In this document: one piece after another, positions 1 through 8,360 of the stretch
Layout: each line of letters begins with the position of its first letter
Numbering within the stretch: position 1 is the stretch's first letter
Assembly (NCBI RefSeq): GCF_900142765.1
Contig: NZ_FRCB01000007.1
Coordinates: forward strand, 124,001 to 188,000
Source of the DNA: Roseovarius litoreus
GTDB taxonomy: Bacteria > Pseudomonadota > Alphaproteobacteria > Rhodobacterales > Rhodobacteraceae
Direction of reading: 5' to 3'
DNA length: 64,000 nt
Notes under the pieces: generated by a model
Database searches by the model: none
Told to the model about the DNA's origin: nothing
What the model saw: only the letters and a program-made list of their open reading frames with translations
Position numbers and translations under genes: made by a program

Positions 1-228
1 GTCGCGATAGGTGGTGATGCGCTTGTCGCCCTCTTCGGCGGTGGCCTCGAGCCCGACGACAACGGCTTCCTGACCGATATAGAGATGGCAGAACCCACCG
101 ATCAGGCCCATGCCATAAAGCTGGCCCGCCTTTTCTTCGAATCGCCGGATCAGAAGCATGTCGCGGTAATACTGTTTCAGCTCATCGGCGGAAACATTTG
201 GTTTTGCTTGGGTTTTTCTGGCAGACAT
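1..228 (-). CDS. pdhA: Pyruvate dehydrogenase E1 alpha subunit, N-terminal part (runs off the window)
   Basis: The minus strand opens with ATG at 226-228, 7 nt after a GGGAGA ribosome site, and stays open to the window edge (76 codons). The translation has the E1-alpha start: YYRDMLLIRRFEEKAGQLYG, then GLIGGFCHLYIGQEAV and the beginning of a TTYRD motif. This is the thiamine-diphosphate-dependent subunit that decarboxylates pyruvate in the pyruvate dehydrogenase complex. The cofactor-binding GDG motif lies outside the window. The ftsB-pdhA order, 122 nt apart on the same strand, is usual in alphaproteobacteria. A related E1-alpha (acetoin or branched-chain) is possible but less likely given the GGFCHLYIGQEA sequence and the neighbour. 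Confidence 0.9.
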   Translation of the reverse strand, partial: MSARKTQAKPNVSADELKQYYRDMLLIRRFEEKAGQLYGMGLIGGFCHLYIGQEAVVVGLEATAEEGDKRITTYRD

Positions 229-350
229 GCCGCATCTCCCCTTTGCGGATGATAATAGTTTAGCGTTAAACTATTTATATCCCAAGCGGGGCCGCAGTGA
301 TAGGGCAAATTTTGCAGGGTGGTTGGGCGGCGATGTGCGGTCCCCGCCCT

Positions 351-650
351 TCAGCGAATGACGATCTCGTCGGGGCGCAGCAGGCCCAGCACATCGCGGG
401 CCTGTTGATCCAGCAGGTCGGTATCCAGGAAATCGTCCGACAGCCGCCGGGTCAGGTTTTCCATCCGTGCCACCTGCACCGACAGATCCTTCAGCTGTGC
501 GCGCAGCGCGTCGGATTCGGCATCGATCTCGGCGCGGCGGAAGAGGCCATAATCCCCCTGCACCGCGGCAAAAGTGAAATAGGCGCCCAAGCCGAAGGCG
601 ATCAATGAATAAATGAAAAGCCCCATCTGGGGTCGTATGCGCTGTGACAT
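351..650 (-). CDS. ftsB: Septum formation initiator FtsB/DivIC family
   Basis: 99 residues. I chose the ATG at 650 (MSQRIRPQMGLF) because the open frame upstream has no family character and this gives the normal FtsB size. Residues about 8-28 form one hydrophobic membrane span (GLFIYSLIAFGLGAYFTFAA). A short coiled coil follows (AEIDAESDALRAQLKDLSVQVARMENLTRRL) and then a conserved tail (DLLDQQARDVLGLLRPDEIVI). FtsB is a bitopic inner-membrane divisome protein that pairs with FtsL through its coiled coil and binds FtsQ. The gene lies just upstream of pdhA and diverges from the acyl-CoA dehydrogenase gene across a 136-bp gap that should hold both promoters. Confidence 0.85.
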   Translation of the reverse strand: MSQRIRPQMGLFIYSLIAFGLGAYFTFAAVQGDYGLFRRAEIDAESDALRAQLKDLSVQVARMENLTRRLSDDFLDTDLLDQQARDVLGLLRPDEIVIR

Positions 651-786
651 GGATGCCGTTGCTCTGCCTTTTGTGCCGCCTCTGACGGGCGGTCTGCAAC
701 TACCATGCCACAAGTGATTCGCTTTGTGAATCCCCTTTCCACGTTGTGCCTGCTGCGTCATAAACTCACCTTTAAGGAGAACCGCC

Positions 787-2418
787 ATGCCCAACCTGCC
801 GCCAAACGCTCATCTGCCCGGCCATGAGGTCACCAACCAGCCCGAACCGCGGGGCGATCTGGCGCTCTGGGGCGATGACCCGGCGCTGCAGGGCCATGCC
901 GCTGCCGCAGGCGCGCAGCTTGGCGCGCTCGAAAGCTATGCCGCCACCATCGGCACCGCCGAGATGCAGGAGGCTGGACGTCTGGCCAACCGGCATCCGC
1001 CCGAACTTCTGGCCTTCGATGCCGGTGGGCGGCGTCTGGATGAGGTGCGCTATCACCCCGATTACCACCGGTTGCTCGAGACCGGGCTGAGCGCGGGCTA
1101 TGCGGCCATCCCCTGGGAAGGAGGGGCGGGCGGTCATGCCACCCATGCCGCGATGGTCTATCTCACCACGCAGATCGAACCGGGTGTATGCTGCCCGATG
1201 ACCATGACCTATGCCGCGGTGCCCGCGCTGAAGGCCGATGCCGATCTCTTCGCGGCCTGGGTGCCCAAGCTGATCGCGCGGGCCTATGACGGTGCGGTGC
1301 GGCCGATGACGCGCAAACCGGGCCTGACCATGGGGATGGCAATGACCGAGAAACAGGGCGGGTCGGATCTGCGCGCCACGGTCACCCGGGCCGTGCCCGA
1401 TGGCGATGCCTACAGGCTGACAGGGCATAAATGGTTCTGCTCGGCGCCGATGTCGGACGGGTTTCTGACGCTGGCGCAGGCGCCGGGCGGGCTGACCTGT
1501 TTCGTTGTTCCGCGCTGGCTCGACCATGGGCGCAACGTGATCCGTCTGCAGCGGCTCAAGGACAAGCTGGGCAACCGGGCCAATGCCTCGGCCGAGATCG
1601 AGTATGACGGCGCGCTGGCCTATCGCCTTGGTCCCGAGGGCGAGGGCATCCGCACCATCATCGAAATGGTCCATCACACAAGGCTCGATACAGCCATGGC
1701 GCCCGCCGGTCTGATGCGCGCGGCGCTCGATCGCGCGGCCCATTGGGCGCGCCATCGCAGCGCCTTCGAGGCGCGCCTGATCGACCAGCCGCTGATGCGC
1801 ACGGTCCTTGCCGATCTGGCGCTCGATTGGGAGGGAACACTGGCCCTTAGCCTGCGCGTCGCCCGCGCCTTCGACAGCCCGTCCGAGCCCGAGCGCGCCT
1901 TCGCCCGGCTTGCCGTGGCGCTGGCAAAATATCTCGGCAACAAGCTCTGCCCCGGCCTTGTCTACGAGGCGATGGAGGCGATCGGCGGCGCGGGCTATGT
2001 CGAAGACAGCGGCCTGCCGCTTTTCTATCGTGAAGCCCCGCTCAACGGAATCTGGGAAGGATCGGGCAATGTCATCTGCCTCGATATCCTGCGCACCCTG
2101 CGTCGCGCGCCGCTGGCCGGTGAGGTTCTGAGCGCCGAGCTTGGCGCAGTCAGCGGGCAATATCGTCGCTACGATGCGGCCCTGCGCGCGCATATGGACC
2201 GTTTTCCCAAATTGCCCGACCCGCGCGAGGCGCGTTGGTATGCCGAAAGCCTCGGCACCCTGCTCACCGCCTCGGTGCTGATGCAGAACGCCCCGCCCGC
2301 CATCGCCGAAGCCTATATCGCCACGCGCCTTTCAGGCGCGCGCGGTCGCACGGCGGGCACCATCGGTGCGGTCGACGAGACGGCGATCCTGTCCCGCCTC
2401 GGCGGTCTGACCTGCTGA
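787..2418 (+). CDS. aidB: AidB-type acyl-CoA dehydrogenase family flavoprotein
   Basis: 543 residues, close to the length of E. coli AidB and longer than ordinary acyl-CoA dehydrogenases (about 380-400). An AAGGAGA site lies 7 nt before ATG. Family motifs include GMAMTEKQGGSDLRA at about 182-196 (the flavin/substrate loop), GHKWFCSAPMSDGF, EAIGGAGYVEDSGLP and LNGIWEGSGNVICLDILR at about 418-435, which includes the Glu of the WEGSGN motif. AidB is FAD-binding, induced by alkylating agents in E. coli and able to bind DNA; its natural substrate is unclear. No Ada or other alkylation-response gene is adjacent here, so a role in alkylation defence is inferred from family only. Confidence 0.85.
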   Translation: MPNLPPNAHLPGHEVTNQPEPRGDLALWGDDPALQGHAAAAGAQLGALESYAATIGTAEMQEAGRLANRHPPELLAFDAGGRRLDEVRYHPDYHRLLETGLSAGYAAIPWEGGAGGHATHAAMVYLTTQIEPGVCCPMTMTYAAVPALKADADLFAAWVPKLIARAYDGAVRPMTRKPGLTMGMAMTEKQGGSDLRATVTRAVPDGDAYRLTGHKWFCSAPMSDGFLTLAQAPGGLTCFVVPRWLDHGRNVIRLQRLKDKLGNRANASAEIEYDGALAYRLGPEGEGIRTIIEMVHHTRLDTAMAPAGLMRAALDRAAHWARHRSAFEARLIDQPLMRTVLADLALDWEGTLALSLRVARAFDSPSEPERAFARLAVALAKYLGNKLCPGLVYEAMEAIGGAGYVEDSGLPLFYREAPLNGIWEGSGNVICLDILRTLRRAPLAGEVLSAELGAVSGQYRRYDAALRAHMDRFPKLPDPREARWYAESLGTLLTASVLMQNAPPAIAEAYIATRLSGARGRTAGTIGAVDETAILSRLGGLTC

Positions 2419-2434
2419 ACAACTCGCCCCCGCC

Positions 2435-2467
2435 GGTTTCTTCTGGCCTCAAATATCCCCGCCGGAG
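2435..2467 (+). repeat. Dispersed intergenic repeat family 1, copy A (degenerate)
   Basis: The core GGTTTCTTCTGGCC then TCAAATATCCC is present, but the right-hand GGGGGCTGGCCCCC palindrome is degraded to a GC-rich stretch. It starts 17 nt after the aidB stop. Matching copies are at 5171, 21695, 33556, 39355 and 48613. The rest of the 302-bp gap (2419-2720) holds a possible promoter at 2577-2606 and no gene I can support. Confidence 0.75.
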
Positions 2468-2576
2468 GCATCCCGCCCGCGCAGATCCGCGCCCCACCGG
2501 ATCCACCGCGCATCCGGCGCGTCCCGCCCCCGAGGGCAATCCAGCCGACCAACACCTGCCTGATCCTTGAGCGGCT

Positions 2577-2606
2577 TTGACATCCGCCTGCCGGAAAGCG
2601 AAAAAT
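2577..2606 (+). promoter_or_regulatory. Possible sigma-70 promoter for the DAO-GcvT gene
   Basis: A perfect -35 box TTGACA (2577-2582) is followed 18 nt later by AAAAAT (2601-2606), a 4 of 6 match to the -10 consensus. The predicted start lies about 105 nt before the ATG at 2721. Placement is by consensus only. Confidence 0.35.
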
Positions 2607-2720
2607 CCTGTCGCAAACCAAAAGGACTTTTGCATCGCCGCGACCAATGATGTCGTGAACCGGCGGCACAAAAGCCCTGCGCCACGTCAGGGTCAGGCCA
2701 GAACAGTCAAGGGACCGAAA

Positions 2721-5150
2721 ATGAAAACCCATGCACAGGCCGTCGTGATCGGCGGGGGCGTCATCGGATGCTCGATTCTCTACCATCTGACCAAGCTGGG
2801 CTGGAGCGATGTCGTCCTTCTGGAGCGCGACGAGCTGACCAGTGGCTCGACCTGGCACGCCGCCGCCAATATCCACGGCCTGCATGACAGCGCGAATATC
2901 TCTCGGCTGCAGCATTACACGATGAACCTCTACAAGGAGCTTGAGACCGAAACCGGCCAGTCCTGCGGCGTGTTCCAGCCCGGCAGCCTGTATCTGGCGC
3001 AGACCGAAGCGCGCGAGCATCAGCTGCGCCTGCAGGCCGCCAAGGCGCAGCTTTACGGGATGAACTTCTCCGAGATCACCCGCGAGGAGGCCGAGGAAAA
3101 GCATCCCCTGGTCAATTTCGACGGGATCCGCTGCATCATGTGGGAACCCGATGGCGGCAATGTGGACCCTTCGGGCGTGACCAACGCCTATGCCATGGGC
3201 GCGCGCCAGCGCGGCGCGGAGATCAACCGCTTCACGCCCGTGACAGCCACCCGGCAAAAGCCCGACGGCACCTGGATCGTCGAGACGCCGAAGGGCAATA
3301 TCGAAACCCAATGGGTGATCAACGCCGCCGGTCTGTGGGGGCGCGAAGTGGCCAAGCTTGCGGGCATCGAAGTGCCGCTGCAACCCACCGAACACCAGTA
3401 TTTCGTGACCGAAACCATCCCCGAGATCGAGGCGATTGGCCGCCGCCTGCCATCGGTCGCGGATCGTGACGGCGAATATTACCTGCGCCAGGAAGGCAAG
3501 GGCCTGCTGATCGGGGCCTATGAACGCGACATGAAATTCTGGGCCGAGGATGGCACGCCGCTGGATTTCGCGCATGATCTTTTCCCCGACGATCTGGAAC
3601 GGATCATGGAAAACGTGATGCGTGCCATGGACCGGGTGCCAGTCGCCGCAGAGGCCGGGGTCAAGCGGGTCATCAATGGCCCGATGATCTGGTCGCCCGA
3701 CAGCAACGTGATCCTTGGCCCGGTGCCGGAATTGAAGAATTATTTCATGTGCGGCGGCATCATCCCCGGCTTCAGCCAGTCGGCCGGGATGGGGCTGATG
3801 GTGGCCCAGTGGATCATCGAAGGCGAGATGCAATACGACATGTTCCCATGGGACGTCGCACGCTTTGGCCTGTGGGCCAATGACCGCAAGTTCGTCATGG
3901 CCAAGGTCGAGGATGTCTATGCCCACCGCTTCGCCATCCATTACCCCAACGAGGAACGCGCCGCGGGCCGCCCGCTGCGCACGCGCCCCGTCTATCAGAT
4001 GCAAAAGGACATGGGCGCGGTGTTCGGCCTCAATTATGGCTGGGAACATCCCCAGTGGTTCGCCGATGCGCCGGGAACAAGTGACACCAACGGCTTCACC
4101 CGGCAGAACTGGTGGGAACCGGTGGGCGCGGAATGCCGGATGCTGCGCGACCGTGCGGGTATCATCGATATCTCGAACTTCGCCAAATACCGGGTCAAGG
4201 GACCGGGGGCCGAAGACTGGCTGAACGCCGTTTTCGCCAACCGGATGCCGAAATCCGTGGGCCGGTCATGCCTCACCCCGCTGATCTCGGTGCGCGGCGG
4301 GATCGCGGGTGACGCCACCGTGACGCGCACCGCGGAGGACGAGTTCTGGGTCGTGTCCTCGGGCATGGCCGAGCGCTACCACAAGCGCTTCTTCGACATG
4401 GTGCCGCTGCCCGAAGCAACCACGTTCGAAAGCATGACCGAGGCCATGTGCGGCTTCAACGTGGCCGGGCCGAAATCGCGCGAACTTTTGCAGCGCCTGA
4501 CGAACGCGTCGCTCGCCACCGAGGATTTCCCGTTCATGCGCTCGCAGCGCATCGAGTTGGGCGGGGTCGATTGCCTGGCCTTGCGCGTCAGCTTCACCGG
4601 TGATCTGGGCTGGGAGCTGCATTGCGCCGCGCAGGATCAGGCGCAGCTTTACGCCGCACTTCTCGAGGCGGGCAAGGCCTTCGGTGCAGGGCCGGTGGGC
4701 GCCCGCGCGCTGATGTCGATGCGCGTCGAAAAGGGCTATGGCTCGTGGTCGCGCGAATACAGTCCCGAATACTGGCCGCAAGAGGTGGGGCTGGCGGCGC
4801 TGTGCAAGATGGACAAGGACTTCCTGCACAAATCCGCGCTCGAGACGGTGCTGGCCAAGACCCCGCGCGAGGAGCTCGTTCTGATCCATATCGACGAGGC
4901 GGATGTGACCGCGTCGAATGCCGATGCCACGGGCGGCGAGCCGATCTTCTGTCGGGGCAAACCGGTGGGGCGCGTCACCTCGGGGACCTATGGCTATACC
5001 GTCGGCATGAGCCTTGCGCTTGGCTATGTCCGCCACGGTCAGGCCGCCCCCGGCGATGAGGTCGAGGTCATGGTGCTGGGTCGTCCGCACAAGGGCCGGA
5101 TCCTGCATGAGCCGCCCTTCGATCCCAAGGGCGAGGTCTTGCGGGCGTAA
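2721..5150 (+). CDS. FAD-dependent oxidoreductase with GcvT domain (dimethylglycine/sarcosine dehydrogenase-like)
   Basis: 809 residues from ATG 2721, which follows AAGGGA by 7 nt; the frame runs on upstream to a TTG at 2577 but without family sequence. Residues about 7-20 (AVVIGGGVIGCSIL) form the FAD-binding Rossmann start, and GSTWHAAANIHGLHD carries the His to which FAD is attached in this family. A DAO domain covers about 1-370, a linker FAO-type domain about 375-430, and the C-terminal half is GcvT-like (aminomethyltransferase, folate binding; GDLGWELH, GARALMSMRVEKGYG). Such enzymes oxidatively demethylate N-methylglycines and pass the one-carbon unit to tetrahydrofolate. The exact substrate (dimethylglycine, sarcosine or another methylated amine) cannot be read from sequence. 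Confidence 0.85.
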   Translation: MKTHAQAVVIGGGVIGCSILYHLTKLGWSDVVLLERDELTSGSTWHAAANIHGLHDSANISRLQHYTMNLYKELETETGQSCGVFQPGSLYLAQTEAREHQLRLQAAKAQLYGMNFSEITREEAEEKHPLVNFDGIRCIMWEPDGGNVDPSGVTNAYAMGARQRGAEINRFTPVTATRQKPDGTWIVETPKGNIETQWVINAAGLWGREVAKLAGIEVPLQPTEHQYFVTETIPEIEAIGRRLPSVADRDGEYYLRQEGKGLLIGAYERDMKFWAEDGTPLDFAHDLFPDDLERIMENVMRAMDRVPVAAEAGVKRVINGPMIWSPDSNVILGPVPELKNYFMCGGIIPGFSQSAGMGLMVAQWIIEGEMQYDMFPWDVARFGLWANDRKFVMAKVEDVYAHRFAIHYPNEERAAGRPLRTRPVYQMQKDMGAVFGLNYGWEHPQWFADAPGTSDTNGFTRQNWWEPVGAECRMLRDRAGIIDISNFAKYRVKGPGAEDWLNAVFANRMPKSVGRSCLTPLISVRGGIAGDATVTRTAEDEFWVVSSGMAERYHKRFFDMVPLPEATTFESMTEAMCGFNVAGPKSRELLQRLTNASLATEDFPFMRSQRIELGGVDCLALRVSFTGDLGWELHCAAQDQAQLYAALLEAGKAFGAGPVGARALMSMRVEKGYGSWSREYSPEYWPQEVGLAALCKMDKDFLHKSALETVLAKTPREELVLIHIDEADVTASNADATGGEPIFCRGKPVGRVTSGTYGYTVGMSLALGYVRHGQAAPGDEVEVMVLGRPHKGRILHEPPFDPKGEVLRA

Positions 5151-5170
5151 GCCACCCCGTGGCGGGCGCC

Positions 5171-5219
5171 GGGGGACCAGCCCCCCGGACCCCCCGGGAT
5201 ATTTGGGGCCAGAAGAAAC
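5171..5219 (-). repeat. Dispersed intergenic repeat family 1, copy B
   Basis: Read on the minus strand: GTTTCTTCTGGCCCC, AAATATCCCGGGGGG, TCC, then GGGGGGCTGGTCCCCC. It fills the gap between two convergent genes (stop at 5150 and stop at 5256). The right-hand hairpin has one change from the usual GGGGGCTGGCCCCC. Confidence 0.85.
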
Positions 5220-5255
5220 GAGGCCCGGTGCGGCGCGTTTCGCTCCGGTGCCGCG

Positions 5256-6563
5256 TCAGATCTTGCGGATCTTCAGCCGGGTGATCCGGTTGTCGGCCTT
5301 GGCCACCACCTCGAAGCGGAAGCCGTGGAAGTTGAACACCTGGTTCACCTCGGGGATCATCTGGGCTTCGTGGATGACCAGACCGGCGATGGTGTTGGCC
5401 TCGTCGTCGGGCAGGTTCCAGTCGGTGGCGCGGTTGAGATCGCGGATCGTCATGGCGCCGTCCACAAGGAACTGGTTGTCCTCGCTTTTGCGGATCGGGT
5501 GTTCGGCGTCAGGGTCGAATTCATCGGTGATCTCGCCGACGATTTCCTCGAGGATGTCCTCGAGGGTGATGAGCCCTTCGAGCGTGCCGTATTCGTCCAC
5601 CACCAGCGCGAAATGGCTGCGCATCCGCAGGAACTGGCGCATCTGGTCGTCCAGGGTCGTGGTTTCGGGCACGAAATAGGGCTTCATCGCCACATCGCAT
5701 ATGTTGAAGGACTTCAACGTGTTGCGAGACCCGTCGCCTCCCATGACAAGCTTGTGCATGGCGCGCAACAAATCCTTGGCATGGACCACGCCGATGATGT
5801 TGTCGGGATCATCGCGGTATACCGGCAGGCGCGTATGGTTGGATTGCAGGCATTGTTCGAGGATCGCTTCGGGATCGTCCTCGGCATTGATCATCTCGAT
5901 CTGGCTGCGGTGGCGCATGATCTCTTCGACGGCCCGTTCGCCGAGATCGAGCGCGCCGAGGATCCGGTCGCGGTCCTCTTTCTCGACGATGCCTTCGGAA
6001 TGGCCGAGATAGAGCGCGCCGGCGATTTCCTCGCGCACGGCGAGGATATGGCTGTCGGGATCGGCGTTGACACCGAAGATCCGCAGCACCCCGCGCACCA
6101 GCCAGCGCACGGCGCCCACCACGGGCGAGAAGACCTTGACCACCACCTGAATGACCGGCGCCACCTTCGAGGCCGCCGCTTCGGCATTGGTGATGGCATA
6201 GGTCTTGGGCAGCACTTCGGCGAAGATCAGCACCAGCAGGGTCATCACCAGCGTGGCGAGGGCCACGCCGGATTCGCCCAAGAGCCGCGTGAACATGGCC
6301 GTGGCCAGCGAGGTGGCGAGGATGTTGACGAGATTGTTGCCCAAGAGGACCGAGCCGATCAGCCGCTCGTTGTCTTCGGTGATGCTGAGCGCGCGGGCGG
6401 CGCCCTTTTCGCCCTTGTCGGCGCGGGCGCGCAGTTTGCCGCGCGAGGCGGCGGTGAGCGCGGTCTCGCTGCCCGAGAAGAAGCCCGACATGACCAGAAG
6501 CAGCAGGATGGAGGCCGAGGTGATCCAGAACGCGGCATCAAGTGTTGGTGAAGTTGGTTCCAT
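5256..6563 (-). CDS. CorC/HlyC family membrane protein with DUF21, CBS pair and CorC_HlyC domains
   Basis: 435 residues from ATG 6563 (MEPTSPTLDAAF). Residues about 1-195 form the DUF21 (CNNM) membrane domain with three to four hydrophobic segments and the signature SGFFSGSETALTAASR. Two CBS modules follow (about 210-335; HRSQIEMINAEDD, LPVYRDDPDNIIGVVHAKDLL, ALVVDEYGTLEGLITLEDILEEIVGEI). The C-terminal CorC_HlyC domain (about 350-435) ends NRITRLKIRKI. Members include Mg2+/Co2+ efflux proteins and proteins once called hemolysins; magnesium homeostasis is the best-supported role of the family. It converges with the DAO-GcvT gene and diverges from the phosphoesterase-like gene with 64 bp between starts. 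Confidence 0.88.
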   Translation of the reverse strand: MEPTSPTLDAAFWITSASILLLLVMSGFFSGSETALTAASRGKLRARADKGEKGAARALSITEDNERLIGSVLLGNNLVNILATSLATAMFTRLLGESGVALATLVMTLLVLIFAEVLPKTYAITNAEAAASKVAPVIQVVVKVFSPVVGAVRWLVRGVLRIFGVNADPDSHILAVREEIAGALYLGHSEGIVEKEDRDRILGALDLGERAVEEIMRHRSQIEMINAEDDPEAILEQCLQSNHTRLPVYRDDPDNIIGVVHAKDLLRAMHKLVMGGDGSRNTLKSFNICDVAMKPYFVPETTTLDDQMRQFLRMRSHFALVVDEYGTLEGLITLEDILEEIVGEITDEFDPDAEHPIRKSEDNQFLVDGAMTIRDLNRATDWNLPDDEANTIAGLVIHEAQMIPEVNQVFNFHGFRFEVVAKADNRITRLKIRKI

Positions 6564-6627
6564 ACGGTACGGGGTCCCTTTATTCAGTAGGGTTATGGGG
6601 CCGGGTTGCGCGGCAATCAAGGGATGA

Positions 6628-7452
6628 ATGGCGATGAATGGATGCGATCTGGGGCAGTTGGACGGGCCGGTGCTGATCTTTGGCGGTCCCTATTCGAACC
6701 TGCAGGCCACCCGGGCGCTTCTCGGGAGGGCCGTCTCCCAAGGACTCGCGGCTGAGCGGATGATCTGCACGGGCGATGTCGTGGCCTATTGCGCCGATGC
6801 CGCGGGCACGGTCGCGGCGATCCGCGAGGCGGGCTGCACGGTGGTGGCGGGGAATTGCGAAATCCAGTTGGCGGCGGGCGAGATGAATTGCGGTTGCGGC
6901 TTTGCGCCGGGCAGCACCTGTGACCTTTTGTCGGCGGGCTGGTTTGCCCATGCAAGTGCCAGCCTTGACGCTGACGCGCGCGACTGGATGGCGGGCCTGC
7001 CGGATCTGGTGATCTTTACGCATCACGGGCGGCGCTGCGCGGTGATCCATGGCGGGGTCGCGGATGTGGCGCGGTTTTTGTGGCCGACCTCGCCCGAGGC
7101 CGATTTCGCGGAGGAAATCGCCCGGATCGAAGCGGTGCATGGACCGGTTGACATGGTGTTGGCCGGGCATTGCGGCGTGCCGTTCATGCGCCGCATCGGA
7201 CATGTCGACTGGGTCAATGCCGGGGTGATCGGGATGCCCGCCAATGATGGCAGCCCCGAGACGCGCTTTGCCGTGCTGGAGACGGGCGTGCCGCGGATCG
7301 AGCGGCTGAGCTACGATCACCAAGCGGCTCAGGAGGCGATGCGGCGCGCGGGTCTGACCCAAGGCTATCATCTGGCGCTTGGCAGCGGTTATTGGCCGTC
7401 TGAAGATGTGCTGCCGCCCGACTTGCGCCGCGAGGCCACGGCCAGCGGGTGA
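6628..7452 (+). CDS. Calcineurin-like phosphoesterase-fold protein with missing metal ligands
   Basis: 274 residues; AAGGG precedes a choice of ATG at 6628 or 6634. The overall pattern follows small metallophosphoesterases of the MJ0936/YfcE type: CTGDVVAYCAD (49-50 GD), GNCE (75-78), THHG (131-134), IHGG (140-143), GHCGVPF (180-186). The first motif, normally SDxHGN, reads GGPYSN (19-24), so the Asp and His ligands are gone, and the last GHTH motif reads GHCG. It may be inactive, use one metal, or act by binding. The last 64 bp overlap the 3' end of xerD on the other strand. Fold assignment is firm; activity is doubtful. Confidence 0.7.
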   Translation: MAMNGCDLGQLDGPVLIFGGPYSNLQATRALLGRAVSQGLAAERMICTGDVVAYCADAAGTVAAIREAGCTVVAGNCEIQLAAGEMNCGCGFAPGSTCDLLSAGWFAHASASLDADARDWMAGLPDLVIFTHHGRRCAVIHGGVADVARFLWPTSPEADFAEEIARIEAVHGPVDMVLAGHCGVPFMRRIGHVDWVNAGVIGMPANDGSPETRFAVLETGVPRIERLSYDHQAAQEAMRRAGLTQGYHLALGSGYWPSEDVLPPDLRREATASG

Positions 7453-8360
7453 TGCTCCTGAACAAGCTCGCTCAACCGCTCTTCGAGAACATGGGTATAG
7501 ATCTCGGTGGTGGCGACATCGGCATGGCCCAAAAGCGTCTGGATCGCCCGCAGATCGGCCCCATTGGCCAGAAGATGCGTGGCAAAGGCATGGCGCAGCG
7601 TATGCGGTGTGACCTTGTCCGGTGAGACACCCCCGGCCACTGCCAGCTCCTTGATCAGCATGTAGAAGCGGTGCCGCGTCAGATGGCCGATCTTGCCCGA
7701 GGACGGGAACAGGAACGGCGAGCCGGGTTTGCCTGCCTTGCGTGCCGCCGCGTCCGCGGCATCGCGCAGCTTCAGCCATGCGATCAGGGCATCGCGCGCA
7801 TCGGGGGACAGCGGCACCATGCGTTCCTTGCCGCCCTTTCCACGGATCAGCAGCATCTGCGGATTGCCGCGCGCGGCCGCCACGGGCAGGGCGACCAGTT
7901 CACTGACACGCATGCCGGTGGCGTATAGAAGCTCCATCAGGCAGGTATTGCGCACCCGGTCCGTGGCGCTGCGGCCATGCGTGCGCGCCGCACCCAGCAA
8001 AAGATCGACCTCTTTTTCGCTGAGGGTCTTGGGCAGTTTTCGCGAGCGCCCCGGCCCCTTGATGGTGATGGCGGGGTTTTCGTCGCGCAAGCGCTCTTCA
8101 AAGGCAAAGCGGTAGAGCTGCTTGATGGCTGACAAACGGCGCGCACGGGTGGCGCGGGCGAGCCCTTGGGCGTCGCAATGCACCAGATAGGCTTCGACGC
8201 GGCTCTGGTCGGCCTGTTCTATGGTGTCGCCTTGACTGGCCAGCCACGCATCGAAATCGCTCAGATCCCGGGCATAGGCCTGCAAGGTGTTTTGTGCCGC
8301 GCCGAGTTCCGCCGCCTGTGCCTCGAGAAAGGCGGATATCCAATGCCGCCCCTGCCTCAT
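7389..8360 (-). CDS. xerD: Site-specific tyrosine recombinase XerD
   Basis: 323 residues. An N-terminal SAM-like core-binding domain (about 5-90) is followed by the catalytic domain (about 110-310). Catalytic residues are all visible: Arg in TGMRVSEL, Lys in RGKGGKERMVPL, HTLRHAFATHLL (His and Arg), then LLGHADVATTEIYTHV (His and nucleophile Tyr). XerD works with XerC at dif to resolve chromosome dimers. The start ATG overlaps the stop of the upstream gene by 4 nt (8357-8360), so it is translated with that gene. About 15 residues extend past the usual C-terminus (ASRRKSGGSTSSDGQ) and are encoded in the antiparallel overlap with the phosphoesterase-like gene. Confidence 0.92.
   Translation of the reverse strand: MRQGRHWISAFLEAQAAELGAAQNTLQAYARDLSDFDAWLASQGDTIEQADQSRVEAYLVHCDAQGLARATRARRLSAIKQLYRFAFEERLRDENPAITIKGPGRSRKLPKTLSEKEVDLLLGAARTHGRSATDRVRNTCLMELLYATGMRVSELVALPVAAARGNPQMLLIRGKGGKERMVPLSPDARDALIAWLKLRDAADAAARKAGKPGSPFLFPSSGKIGHLTRHRFYMLIKELAVAGGVSPDKVTPHTLRHAFATHLLANGADLRAIQTLLGHADVATTEIYTHVLEERLSELVQEHHPLAVASRRKSGGSTSSDGQ

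Noticed and set aside
2577..2720. N-terminal extension of the DAO-GcvT gene to TTG 2577
   Set aside because: The extra 48 codons show no family similarity, TTG lacks a ribosome site, and ATG 2721 has one and begins right before the Rossmann motif.
2313..4049. Long minus-strand frame (578 codons) opposite aidB and the DAO-GcvT gene
   Set aside because: It crosses two plus-strand genes with strong family motifs, has no domain of its own, and runs through the intergenic repeat; it is a high-GC shadow frame.
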